From positions 1 to 64,000 of the forward strand of contig UQWA01000002.1 of the NCBI GenBank assembly GCA_900544685.1: a stretch of 64,000 nt of DNA, given 5' to 3'. Every line of letters starts with the position of its first letter. Position 1 is the first letter of the stretch. Position numbers and translations under genes: made by a program. The stretch is from an uncultured Lachnospiraceae bacterium. Lineage in GTDB: Bacteria > Bacillota > Clostridia > Lachnospirales > Lachnospiraceae. The notes under the pieces were generated by a model. The model saw only the letters and a list, made by a program, of their open reading frames with translations, had not been told where the DNA came from and searched no databases. Of the stretch, positions 44,803 to 52,932 are shown piece after piece.

Positions 44803-45678
44803 TCAGGAAATTTTTTCCAGAAATACTTCCAGAATACCGCCACATACCATTCCTTCTTCCTCTGCTTCTTCAGCAGTCAAATCCACTTTGATTAATGCCG
44901 TGTTCTTCTCAGGCTGAATCATCAGTTCTCGTGATGCCGTGATCACTTTTGCTTCCAGACATCCACCGCCTATGTTCCCTGTCAGCCGTCCATCCTGCAG
45001 GATCAGCATTTTGGTTCCTACTGCTCTGGGCGCCGAGCCTTTTCTGGATACTATGGTGGCAAGCACCTTCTGGATTCCTTCATTCAGTGGATCCTTCAGG
45101 GCTTTCATAATCTCATCTGAGAATCCGCTTCCCATATTGCGTTTTCCCTTTTCCCGGATAATCTCTGCCATAACAGAGACTGCTATCTCCTCCGGTGTCT
45201 CTGCCTGTATATTCAGACCGATCGGTGCATGAAGGGATGCGATTACCTCTGTATCTGCAGGAATCTGTGCCAATCCCCGCTCATAGGTATCGCAGATTAC
45301 ACGGTCTGCACCTGCTGTCCTGGCATGATCTGCAAAAAGCGGACGATCCTCCAGTACTGTCACATTGATTTGCATCAGTACAGCTATCCGAATAACAGCA
45401 ACTGCCACATGACCTCCTCCACATACCACCAGCTTAGGCTGTCTGCCAACTTTTTCGGTATAGATCCTTACTCCCAAAGCTTTAAAGCACCCCTTATCCG
45501 GTGCTGCTCCCAGTTCTTCTGGATACCCAAAGAACAGATCCGTCTCTCCTGTTTGTCTGCAGAACTCCCCGTTTTCCGTAAGTATTTTTTTTCCTGCGTT
45601 ACTTCCGGTAAGAATTGTATATAATTTTCTTTCTATATTTGGCGATGCTGATGACAATGCTTCCAGTATCTCTTTCAT
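44803..45678 (-). CDS. XdhC/CoxI-family molybdenum hydroxylase maturation protein, rearranged
   Basis: 291 residues. The Rossmann half comes first (LVVCGGGHVAVAVIRIAVLMQINVTVLEDRPLFADHA at about 83-118, HAPIGLNIQAETPEEIAVSVMAEII at 150-174). The XdhC_CoxI half comes last (SRKGSAPRAVGTKMLI at 211, GNIGGGCLEAKV at 234, GMVCGGILEVF at 276). In common XdhC proteins the order is the reverse. The central TRGH..GMIGSRRK segment that normally joins the two Rossmann parts is absent, with IPADTE running directly into VIASLHAPIG. XdhC proteins bind the molybdenum cofactor and insert the terminal ligand into hydroxylases. Last gene of the xdh-like operon. Confidence 0.8.
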   Translation of the reverse strand: MKEILEALSSASPNIERKLYTILTGSNAGKKILTENGEFCRQTGETDLFFGYPEELGAAPDKGCFKALGVRIYTEKVGRQPKLVVCGGGHVAVAVIRIAVLMQINVTVLEDRPLFADHARTAGADRVICDTYERGLAQIPADTEVIASLHAPIGLNIQAETPEEIAVSVMAEIIREKGKRNMGSGFSDEIMKALKDPLNEGIQKVLATIVSRKGSAPRAVGTKMLILQDGRLTGNIGGGCLEAKVITASRELMIQPEKNTALIKVDLTAEEAEEEGMVCGGILEVFLEKIS

Positions 45679-45693
45679 ATTACCTTCCTTATT

Positions 45694-47058
45694 TTACCAG
45701 TCCTGTGATTTTTCATCAATATCACGTAGTTCCTGCTTTAATGTTTCACATAAAAGTACCTGATCCAGATGTTTCTTTACCACCTGTTTTCCACCGGTAT
45801 CCCCTTTCAGTTCCATGAGCTCCGGAAAATACCGTTTATCCAGAAACACAGGATTTCCCAAACAGTCTTTCGTTCCGGCACAGATGATCTTTCCAGGATT
45901 CTTCACCGCCATTTCCAACATCTGCTCTATGGTCTGTGCCTTTAATGCCGGCTGATCACACACTGCAAACAGAATTCCCTGAAGCTGTGGATTCTCCTTT
46001 CGGCAGGCTTCCATTCCCAGCTTCAGAGATAAGGAAATTCCTTTTTCCGGCTCTGCATTCTCTACATTCAGCATATCATGATCCTGCGCATACTCCAGAA
46101 TCTGCGGGATCCTGCTGACTACTGTCCTAGTGCACATAGAGAAATCCTTCATCTGATCCAAAAGATAACGGAACATCGGCTTTCCGTTTTTTTCTGCCAG
46201 AAGCTTATTCTCCTGCACCTCTCCATAACGGCTGGATTTTCCGGCTGCCAGAAAAACCATACCATACTGTGCAAACAAAATCGTCCGTATAGCTTCTGTC
46301 ACGCCTCTTCCAATCTTTCTTGCCTTGTCAGAAATCAGATATACCAGAGACGGTTCCATTCTGGGATCCACGTCTCCGATCTTCATTCCCTTCGTGACTT
46401 TCACACCTGCCTGAAGCATACCACGGACAATTCCATCAATCAAGGCATATACTGGCTGTCCACCGGTAACCGCCAGCAGATCGCCTTTTCGCACCACATC
46501 TCCAATATCTGCCACTGGATCCATAATGCCATCTGCCGATGCTTGGATCAGACGTTCCATCGCATAACCGCCTATCATACCAGGCACTCCGGTATTGGGA
46601 ATTGCCCTGCCCTCATAAATCGGCTGACCTAAAGTTACACCTCTTTTCGTCTCAATTACCGCATGGCAGTCTCTTCCCGCTGTAAACCCCGGTCCCAGGG
46701 CAATCACACATGAACCGTCTTTTATACTGGTTCCCAGATTCTTTTTTGCCATGATCGCATCTACAATCACATCAAAATGCATCTTCCTCCGAATCTCCCC
46801 TGCCGGATCCACCAGCACAGCAATCTTCCCTTTTTGCAATGCCGTCTCTGCCTCTGTTTCATCATGAACCAGCAAAGCAGTATGTTTTTCTATTACCACT
46901 TTTCCTTCATATACAGCTCTGGAACATGCAACCTGTCTGCGCACGGTCAGCGGAACTGCAATCTCAGTCATTACGATCTGATGCCCCTGTTCCTTCAGTT
47001 CTGCCGCTACACCGGTAGCCAAGTCTCCGGCTCCTCTGATTAATATTCTAAGTGCCAT
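45694..47058 (-). CDS. yqeB: YqeB (selenium-dependent Mo hydroxylase system) fused to MocA-like nucleotidyltransferase
   Basis: 454 residues in two parts. Residues 1-258 are the EF2563/YqeB family: ILIRGAGDLATGVAAELKEQGH, KIAVLVDPAGEIR, DVIVDAIMAKKN, GPGFTAGRDCHAVIETKRG, followed by a barrel-sandwich-like GDVVRKGDLLAVTGG region. Residues 264-454 are a MobA/MocA nucleotidyltransferase with FLAAGKSSRYGE at 269-280, the ENKLLAEKNGKPM metal/base motif and AVCDQPAL at 366. MocA-type proteins make molybdopterin cytosine dinucleotide. YqeB is a marker of selenium-dependent molybdenum hydroxylases. The fusion links cofactor tailoring and activation in one polypeptide. Confidence 0.87.
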   Translation of the reverse strand: MALRILIRGAGDLATGVAAELKEQGHQIVMTEIAVPLTVRRQVACSRAVYEGKVVIEKHTALLVHDETEAETALQKGKIAVLVDPAGEIRRKMHFDVIVDAIMAKKNLGTSIKDGSCVIALGPGFTAGRDCHAVIETKRGVTLGQPIYEGRAIPNTGVPGMIGGYAMERLIQASADGIMDPVADIGDVVRKGDLLAVTGGQPVYALIDGIVRGMLQAGVKVTKGMKIGDVDPRMEPSLVYLISDKARKIGRGVTEAIRTILFAQYGMVFLAAGKSSRYGEVQENKLLAEKNGKPMFRYLLDQMKDFSMCTRTVVSRIPQILEYAQDHDMLNVENAEPEKGISLSLKLGMEACRKENPQLQGILFAVCDQPALKAQTIEQMLEMAVKNPGKIICAGTKDCLGNPVFLDKRYFPELMELKGDTGGKQVVKKHLDQVLLCETLKQELRDIDEKSQDW

Positions 47059-47098
47059 GTTTCTCTTCCTTATCTTTTCGGTTCATGTTACATCCATC

Positions 47099-47857
47099 TT
47101 ATTCCATTTTAGCATCTTCCATCAGCCGGGACGTAATACACACAGACTGTATCCCGTATTCCAGCATCTTTTTTCCTGCCTTTACTGCCCGATGCACCAT
47201 CTTGGGTGTATCTGCTTTATTTAAAATCACATGATAGGCGCGATCTCCTACCATTTTCCGACCGCCCTGCGTACTGGCAGCCAAAAGTGACAGATCTGTC
47301 TCTGTCAGTTGATCGTTCTCCGTTTTTCCCAGAACCTCCGCTACTCTGTGACTGCGAAAGCAGCATTCACCAATGGGCCGGTCTAATCCATCCAGTCCAT
47401 ATACCTGTATTACCCTGGTGGTCTCTGGCAGGATCACTGGTTCGTGTACTTCCGGTGCCTTTACCGGAAGACACTTTGCACCGTCTGCTTCCAGAAGCAG
47501 CCATGCTCCGGTTCCGATCACCTTCTGCAAAAATGTTTCCGGGAACCCCTTCATCTTCACTTCAGACACTGGTTCTCCCATCCAGACCGTTCCACAGCTT
47601 TCATAAATTCTAAGAAAGCTCTCCAGTGACGGAGTCCCCAGAAAGCTTTCGTTTTTTTCATATTGCATATGAGTGGTGGTGGAGACTGCATGAAAAATCT
47701 TCCGCGCCATCCATTCTCTCTGCATTCTCCGAATCACTGTGGTCTTTCCTCCGCCCCCGGTAAGGGACAGAATCTCCCGGCAATCCGTATCTAATTCCAA
47801 TGCATCAAACAGGCTGGCCTCTTCCTGCCATCTGCCTCCCCGCCAGTTCAGTATCAT
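47099..47857 (-). CDS. yqeC: Selenium-dependent hydroxylase accessory protein YqeC
   Basis: 252 residues. The P-loop LTGGGGKTTVIRRM at 32-45 and THMQYE, LLEADGAKCLPVKAPEVHEPVIL, GLDGLDRPI and HVILNKAD motifs define the YqeC family (TIGR03172). The family is confined to genomes with selenium-dependent molybdenum hydroxylases and orphan selD; its reaction is not proven. Directly downstream of the molybdopterin subunit gene with a 1-bp gap. Confidence 0.9.
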   Translation of the reverse strand: MILNWRGGRWQEEASLFDALELDTDCREILSLTGGGGKTTVIRRMQREWMARKIFHAVSTTTHMQYEKNESFLGTPSLESFLRIYESCGTVWMGEPVSEVKMKGFPETFLQKVIGTGAWLLLEADGAKCLPVKAPEVHEPVILPETTRVIQVYGLDGLDRPIGECCFRSHRVAEVLGKTENDQLTETDLSLLAASTQGGRKMVGDRAYHVILNKADTPKMVHRAVKAGKKMLEYGIQSVCITSRLMEDAKME

Positions 47858-47858
47858 A

Positions 47859-50141
47859 TTACGCTTCTCCTGCTATGGACATAGCGATCTTCTCTCCTGT
47901 CATCGGAAGATCCCTCAACCAATGACCGGTTGCATTATAGATAGCATCTGCCAGTGCCGGTGCCGGTGTATTGATTACAATTTCCCCAATGGATTTTACT
48001 CCAAACGGTCCGGTCGGTTCAAAACTTGGACGGAATTCCACTCGCAGTTTTCCGTAATCCATTCTGGTCGGAATCTTATACTGCATCAAAGAATTGTTAT
48101 ATAACTGTCCTTTTTCGGAATACTGTATATTCTCAAATAACGCCATACCGATCCCCTGTCCCAGACCGCCTTCCACCTGTACTCTTGCCAGGTTCGGGTT
48201 TACCACAGTTCCGCAGTCTACCACGGCCGCATAGTCCAGGATCTCTACATGACCGGTCTCTTTGTCCAGTTCAATCTCTACCGCACCTGCCATATATGGA
48301 GGCGGTGATACCGGAGACGTATAACTCTCTGTCACCTGAAGTGCATAGTCATTGGAACACTGTGCCTGATATCCGATCTCTTCGATGGTCACTGATTCAC
48401 CTGTCTTCACATTCTTTGCCACATGGCCGTCATAATCCACATCCTCCAGTTCACAGGTAAGCATTCGTGCTGCCAGTGTGCGGATTCTCTTTTCCAGCTC
48501 TGTGCTGGCCCGTACTACTGCCTGACCGGTAATATAGGTGGTACTGGATGCATAAGATCCTGAATCATAAGGAGAAAAGTCTGTATCTGCACCGGATACA
48601 AAGATTTCATCGGTGGTTACGTTCAGGCAGTCTGCTGCCATCTGAGACAAAATGGTGTCACATCCGGTTCCCATATCTGCTGCTGCTATGGTTAATTTGT
48701 AACTTCCATCTTCATTTAACATAATGGTAGCGGATCCCACATCCACATGGGAAATACAAGAACCCTGCATGGCCATAGCGATTCCCACAGAACGTACCTT
48801 TCCATTTCCCATATCCTTACATGGGAACTTTTCTTTCCATCCGATCATCTCAGCCGCCCGCATCAGGCACTCATCCAAACGACATCCAGATGCTATCTCA
48901 TTATCATAAGCCATCATGCACATACCCTGACGTACCACATTTTTCATACGGATCTCTACCGGATCCATGCCAATCTGACCTGCCAGTTCATTGACTACAG
49001 ATTCCAGGGCAAACACACCCTGAGTGGCTCCGTAACCACGGTAAGCGCCCGCTGCACAGATATTGGTATATACCACATCAAAGGTATGACGGTACGCTTC
49101 CAGATTGGCTGTATACAGAGGAATGGACTTATGTCCGGTCAGGCCTGCCGTCGTCGGTCCATGATCGCCATAAGCACCGGTATTGGACAGGTTATAGACT
49201 TCAATGGCACGAATAGTTCCATCATTATTTGCGCCCACCTTTACGGTCACTTCCATCTCATGACGCGGGGAACCGGCAATCTGGCTTTCCTCTCTGGAAT
49301 AAAGCAACTTAGACGGCTTCTTTGTCATCCATGTCACAAATGCCGGATAAATCTCTGACACTACGGTCTGCTTTGCTCCAAATCCCCCGCCGATACGCGG
49401 TTTCATGGAACGTACCTTGGACTTTGGAATGCCAAGAGCCGTAGCAATAATCCTTCTTACATGGAAAACGATCTGGGTAGAACTTAAAATAACCAGTCTT
49501 CCATAAGTATCAATATAACAACAGGTCCGGAAGGTCTCCATCATAGCCTGATTTACTGCTGGTACATGAAAAGTACGCTCCAGTGTAAGATCACAGTCTG
49601 AAAAGACCTTTTCTACATCTCCCTTTTCATCTTCCATATGTGCACACAGATTTCTGTGATTATCTGCCCCTACCGGGAACATCGACTTCCAGCTATCTTC
49701 CGGATGTACCAGTACCGGATTATCTTTTGCAGTATGGTAATCCAACACCGCCGGAAGTACTTTGTATTTTACCTTGATGCGCTTCATAGCAAGATCGACG
49801 CATTTTTCATCTTCTCCTGCCACGATTGCTACTGCATCTCCCACAAATCGGACATGCTGATCCAGAATCAACCGGTCATACGGGCTCCATTCCGGATAGG
49901 TCTGTCCAGCCTGGGCAAACCGGTTCTTCGGCACATCCTTCCAGGTATAGATGGCCTCAATCCCCGGTACCTTCAGGGCACCGGCAAGGTTTACTTCTTC
50001 TACTAATGCATTGGCATGAGGACTTCTGAGCACTTTGACGATCAGACAGTCCTTTGGTGCCAGGTCATCCATGTAGACCGGCTTTCCGGTTACCAGCGCC
50101 ATGGCATCTTTTTTTCGTATTGGTTGTCCTACTTCGCCCAT
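47859..50141 (-). CDS. Xanthine dehydrogenase-type molybdopterin-binding subunit
   Basis: 760 residues of the aldehyde oxidase/xanthine dehydrogenase large-subunit fold. MGEVGQPIRKKDAMALVTGKPVYMDDL begins the a/b hammerhead domain. MKPRIGGGFGAKQ, AYRGYGATQGVFALE, GSCISHVDVGSATIMLNEDG, MGTGCDTILSQMAAD and GPFGVKSIGE are the cofactor-binding segments; the last provides the catalytic Glu region. Probably oxidises xanthine or another purine, given the adjacent purine permease. YqeB/YqeC suggest a selenium-containing active site. Overlaps the 2Fe-2S subunit gene by 13 nt. Confidence 0.92.
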   Translation of the reverse strand: MGEVGQPIRKKDAMALVTGKPVYMDDLAPKDCLIVKVLRSPHANALVEEVNLAGALKVPGIEAIYTWKDVPKNRFAQAGQTYPEWSPYDRLILDQHVRFVGDAVAIVAGEDEKCVDLAMKRIKVKYKVLPAVLDYHTAKDNPVLVHPEDSWKSMFPVGADNHRNLCAHMEDEKGDVEKVFSDCDLTLERTFHVPAVNQAMMETFRTCCYIDTYGRLVILSSTQIVFHVRRIIATALGIPKSKVRSMKPRIGGGFGAKQTVVSEIYPAFVTWMTKKPSKLLYSREESQIAGSPRHEMEVTVKVGANNDGTIRAIEVYNLSNTGAYGDHGPTTAGLTGHKSIPLYTANLEAYRHTFDVVYTNICAAGAYRGYGATQGVFALESVVNELAGQIGMDPVEIRMKNVVRQGMCMMAYDNEIASGCRLDECLMRAAEMIGWKEKFPCKDMGNGKVRSVGIAMAMQGSCISHVDVGSATIMLNEDGSYKLTIAAADMGTGCDTILSQMAADCLNVTTDEIFVSGADTDFSPYDSGSYASSTTYITGQAVVRASTELEKRIRTLAARMLTCELEDVDYDGHVAKNVKTGESVTIEEIGYQAQCSNDYALQVTESYTSPVSPPPYMAGAVEIELDKETGHVEILDYAAVVDCGTVVNPNLARVQVEGGLGQGIGMALFENIQYSEKGQLYNNSLMQYKIPTRMDYGKLRVEFRPSFEPTGPFGVKSIGEIVINTPAPALADAIYNATGHWLRDLPMTGEKIAMSIAGEA

Positions 50142-50605
50142 GATGCCCCTCCTTCTTTCTTGTATTTCATAAATTCATGAATGCCACGAAGCTGTCCTTC
50201 GTATCCGGAACATCGGCATAAATTGCCTGCCAGGTACCTCTTGATCTCTTCATCTGTAGGATCTGACGTTTCCCTGAACAGCGCAATGGCATTCATGATC
50301 ATACCTGGATTGCAGAAACCACACTGCTCTGCACCCTGATCGGCAATAAAACGACCGAATTCTTCTGCCTCCTTCTGCAGTCCTTCCAGAGTCTCCACCT
50401 TCTGTCCGTCTGCTCTCGCTGCCAGTACCGCACAGGAAAGGACTGGTTTGTCATTTAAAAATACTGTGCAGAGACCACAGTTTGTGGTTTCGCATCCGCA
50501 CTTTACACTGTAACACCCATGTTCTCTGACAAACTGATACAGGGTCATATCTGCACTGATGTCTTCGATTACCTTTTTTCCATTTAAAGTAATTGTTACG
50601 ATCAT
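50129..50605 (-). CDS. 2Fe-2S subunit of the molybdenum hydroxylase
   Basis: 158 residues. Plant-type ferredoxin cluster: CETTNCGLC with Cys38, Cys43, Cys46 and Cys58. The second cluster is in the helical domain: QCGFCNPGM (Cys95, Cys98) and NLCRCSGY (Cys130, Cys132). Relays electrons between the molybdenum site and the FAD subunit. ATG at 50605 is preferred (AAAGGAG 10 nt upstream) over 50614. Overlaps both neighbours' reading frames by a few bases. Confidence 0.94.
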   Translation of the reverse strand: MIVTITLNGKKVIEDISADMTLYQFVREHGCYSVKCGCETTNCGLCTVFLNDKPVLSCAVLAARADGQKVETLEGLQKEAEEFGRFIADQGAEQCGFCNPGMIMNAIALFRETSDPTDEEIKRYLAGNLCRCSGYEGQLRGIHEFMKYKKEGGASWAK

Positions 50606-50606
50606 A

Positions 50607-51377
50607 CTATACATTCTCCTTTCCCTGTATCTCTTCTGCAGCTCTCTTCAGCAGCACCTTCGCCAGATGCTTCCTGTACTCTGCGGAAGCACGCATATTG
50701 CTTCCATATGCAAAAGAATCTGCCAAAGCTTTCAATGTATCCCTTTCCAGATCTGTGGCAATTCGCACTTCTGCTCTCTGCGGTCTGGCGCCGATAGCTA
50801 CTTTCACGCCATCTTCTGCTTGTGCCATTGCCACAGCCAGTACCGGGAAATCTGTCTTCGTGTTACGATAAGACTGGTAAGCATAATGTCCCTTTGTCTT
50901 TTTTACAATGATTCTTACCAGAATATCATTGTCTCGTTTTCTTGATGCAAATTCTGCCAGAGGGCATACCCCTCCTTTATAAAGTTCCACGTAAGTATCC
51001 AACACCAGAAACGCGGTCAATACATCCGAAAAACCAAATCTTCCAAACAGACTTCCTCCAATGGTTGCTGAATTCCGAAACTGTACTCCAACAATATCTT
51101 CCACAGATCTGCGGATCAGGTCTTCAAAACAGGTATTTAATCCTGTATGAAGTTCCAGTTCCCGTAAGGTCACCATACAGCCTATGGAAAATGCTTCTTC
51201 TGTCTCTTCAATCTTATCCAGTCCAAGATCCGACAGATCAATAGCCTTCTGAATCTGAATGTTGCTCATACGCATCCAGAGCATCCCTCCTAAAATCCGG
51301 TTGGTTCTTTTCTGGTTCAGTTCATAAGCTTCTTCCAGACTCTGTGGTCTGATGATTTCTTTTATCTTTAACATCAC
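50607..51377 (-). CDS. FAD-binding subunit of the molybdenum hydroxylase
   Basis: 256 residues of the CO-dehydrogenase-flavoprotein type. The N-terminal NRILGGMLWMRMSN replaces the usual AGGTDLL pyrophosphate motif. TIGGSLFGRFGFSDVLTAFLVLDTYVELYKGG is the second FAD motif region; the C-terminal CO_deh_flav_C domain is present. The altered first motif is seen in several Firmicute hydroxylases of this class, but may affect FAD affinity. First enzyme gene after the permease. Confidence 0.86.
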   Translation of the reverse strand: MMLKIKEIIRPQSLEEAYELNQKRTNRILGGMLWMRMSNIQIQKAIDLSDLGLDKIEETEEAFSIGCMVTLRELELHTGLNTCFEDLIRRSVEDIVGVQFRNSATIGGSLFGRFGFSDVLTAFLVLDTYVELYKGGVCPLAEFASRKRDNDILVRIIVKKTKGHYAYQSYRNTKTDFPVLAVAMAQAEDGVKVAIGARPQRAEVRIATDLERDTLKALADSFAYGSNMRASAEYRKHLAKVLLKRAAEEIQGKENV

Positions 51378-51409
51378 TGCTCTCCAGTCATTTTTTACTC
51401 ATAACGTAC

Positions 51410-52804
51410 CTATGCTTCTTCCTTTGGAAGCACAATATTTAATACCATAGCTACCAGCGCTGCCGGTACGATTCCGGATCCACCGAAAATCAACTGAACG
51501 GACTGTGGAAGTCCTGACAGCACACCACTGTTGGAACCAAATCCATAACCAAGTCCCAGTGCTACCGATACAATCGTGATATCTCTTGCGGTCATCTTCT
51601 CTCTGGTGATCAGCTGAATACCGCTGACTACGATAGAAGAGAACATCATGACTGCCGCTCCTCCCAGTACGCTCTGAGGCATAATGGAGATCAGGGCAGA
51701 CAGCTTTGGAAACAGTCCGCAGAGAATCAAAAATACAGCTCCTGTTGCCAGTGCAAAACGGTTCACGATCTTAGTCATGGTAACCAGACCTACGTTCTGG
51801 CTGAAAGAAGTATTCGGAAGAACCCCGAATAACGCAGCAAGAGAGGATCCGATACCGTCACATACTACACCACCGGAAAGCTCTGTATCTGTTGCTTCTC
51901 TGTCCATACCCCCTTCGATTACGCCAGAGATATCTCCCACCGTCTCTACTGCAGTTACTACGAACATAATCAAAACCGGTAAGATTGCTCTTGCATCAAA
52001 GACAATCTTCACAGGCATCAGCTTCGGTACAGCAAACCAGCTGGCCTCTGCCACCTTGCTCCAGTTCAGTACCCAGGCCTTGGTATACTCTACACCTTCT
52101 GCATCTATTCCGGTATTTGGCAGGATTGCTGCCATAATCGCTGCTACAACGTATCCCACAATGATACCGATCAGTACAGAGGATGCACTGGTCATTCCCT
52201 TTGTTCCATGCTTTAAGGCAATAATCACAATCAATACAATGGCACCCAGGATCAGATTCTCAGCAGATCCATAATCCTTTGCCGCACTTCCGCCTCCGAA
52301 AGATCCCACACCTACAGAAATCAGTGACAGACCTATGGATAAAACAACGGTTCCTGTCACCACCGGTGGGAAAAACTTACGTAATGGCTTAATCATAAAT
52401 CCAAGTACACCCTCAAACAATCCACCTATCAGAGAAGCTCCCATGATGGCACCATATGCCAGCACACCTCCTCCCATAACGGATGCCACACTGTTACAGA
52501 CACCGATAAATCCAGAACTGGTTCCCATGATAATCGGCACCTTGCCGCCTACCGGTCCGATGGCAAATAACTGAATTAATGTTACGATTCCTGCAATCAG
52601 CATAGCATTTTGCAGTAAGGTAATCTGCACGTCTGCAAATTCTGTTCCTGATCCAATTCCACATGCTCCCGTAATAATCAGGATCGGAGTAAGATTTCCC
52701 ACAAACATAGCAAGTACATGCTGCAGTCCCAGGGGTATGGCCTTTTTCAATGACAGCTTCCCGTAAAAATCGTACTCTGGTCCTTTGTTTTCCAACTGAC
52801 TCAT
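51410..52804 (-). CDS. NCS2 family uracil/xanthine permease
   Basis: 464 residues with about 14 TM segments. LGLQHVLAMFVGNLTPILIITGACG opens the protein; VPIIMGTSSGFIGV and VFVTAVETVGDISGVIEGGMDREAT-like segments carry the QH and NCS2 signature residues (TAVETVGDIS). GVLPNTSFSQNVGLVTMTKI is the conserved NCS2 motif. Imports xanthine or uric acid into the adjacent hydroxylase pathway by inference. Start at 52804 has AGGAG upstream. Head of the operon ending with the XdhC-like gene. Confidence 0.93.
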   Translation of the reverse strand: MSQLENKGPEYDFYGKLSLKKAIPLGLQHVLAMFVGNLTPILIITGACGIGSGTEFADVQITLLQNAMLIAGIVTLIQLFAIGPVGGKVPIIMGTSSGFIGVCNSVASVMGGGVLAYGAIMGASLIGGLFEGVLGFMIKPLRKFFPPVVTGTVVLSIGLSLISVGVGSFGGGSAAKDYGSAENLILGAIVLIVIIALKHGTKGMTSASSVLIGIIVGYVVAAIMAAILPNTGIDAEGVEYTKAWVLNWSKVAEASWFAVPKLMPVKIVFDARAILPVLIMFVVTAVETVGDISGVIEGGMDREATDTELSGGVVCDGIGSSLAALFGVLPNTSFSQNVGLVTMTKIVNRFALATGAVFLILCGLFPKLSALISIMPQSVLGGAAVMMFSSIVVSGIQLITREKMTARDITIVSVALGLGYGFGSNSGVLSGLPQSVQLIFGGSGIVPAALVAMVLNIVLPKEEA

Positions 52805-52932
52805 TTTCTTCTCTCCTCTTTTGCATCGTTTTCCATTTTTTATTATAGAGTAGTTCTTGACAAAAGTATAGAATTTTTTGTGAAAAAACATTATAATAGA
52901 AAAAGAATTTGTTTTTTGGAGGTATTATCATT

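Noticed and set aside
52841..52898. TATAAT boxes on both strands between the NCS2 and GH13 genes
   Set aside because: Neither has a convincing -35 box at 16-18 bp, so promoters were not annotated although transcription surely starts here. No purine riboswitch fits in the short leader.
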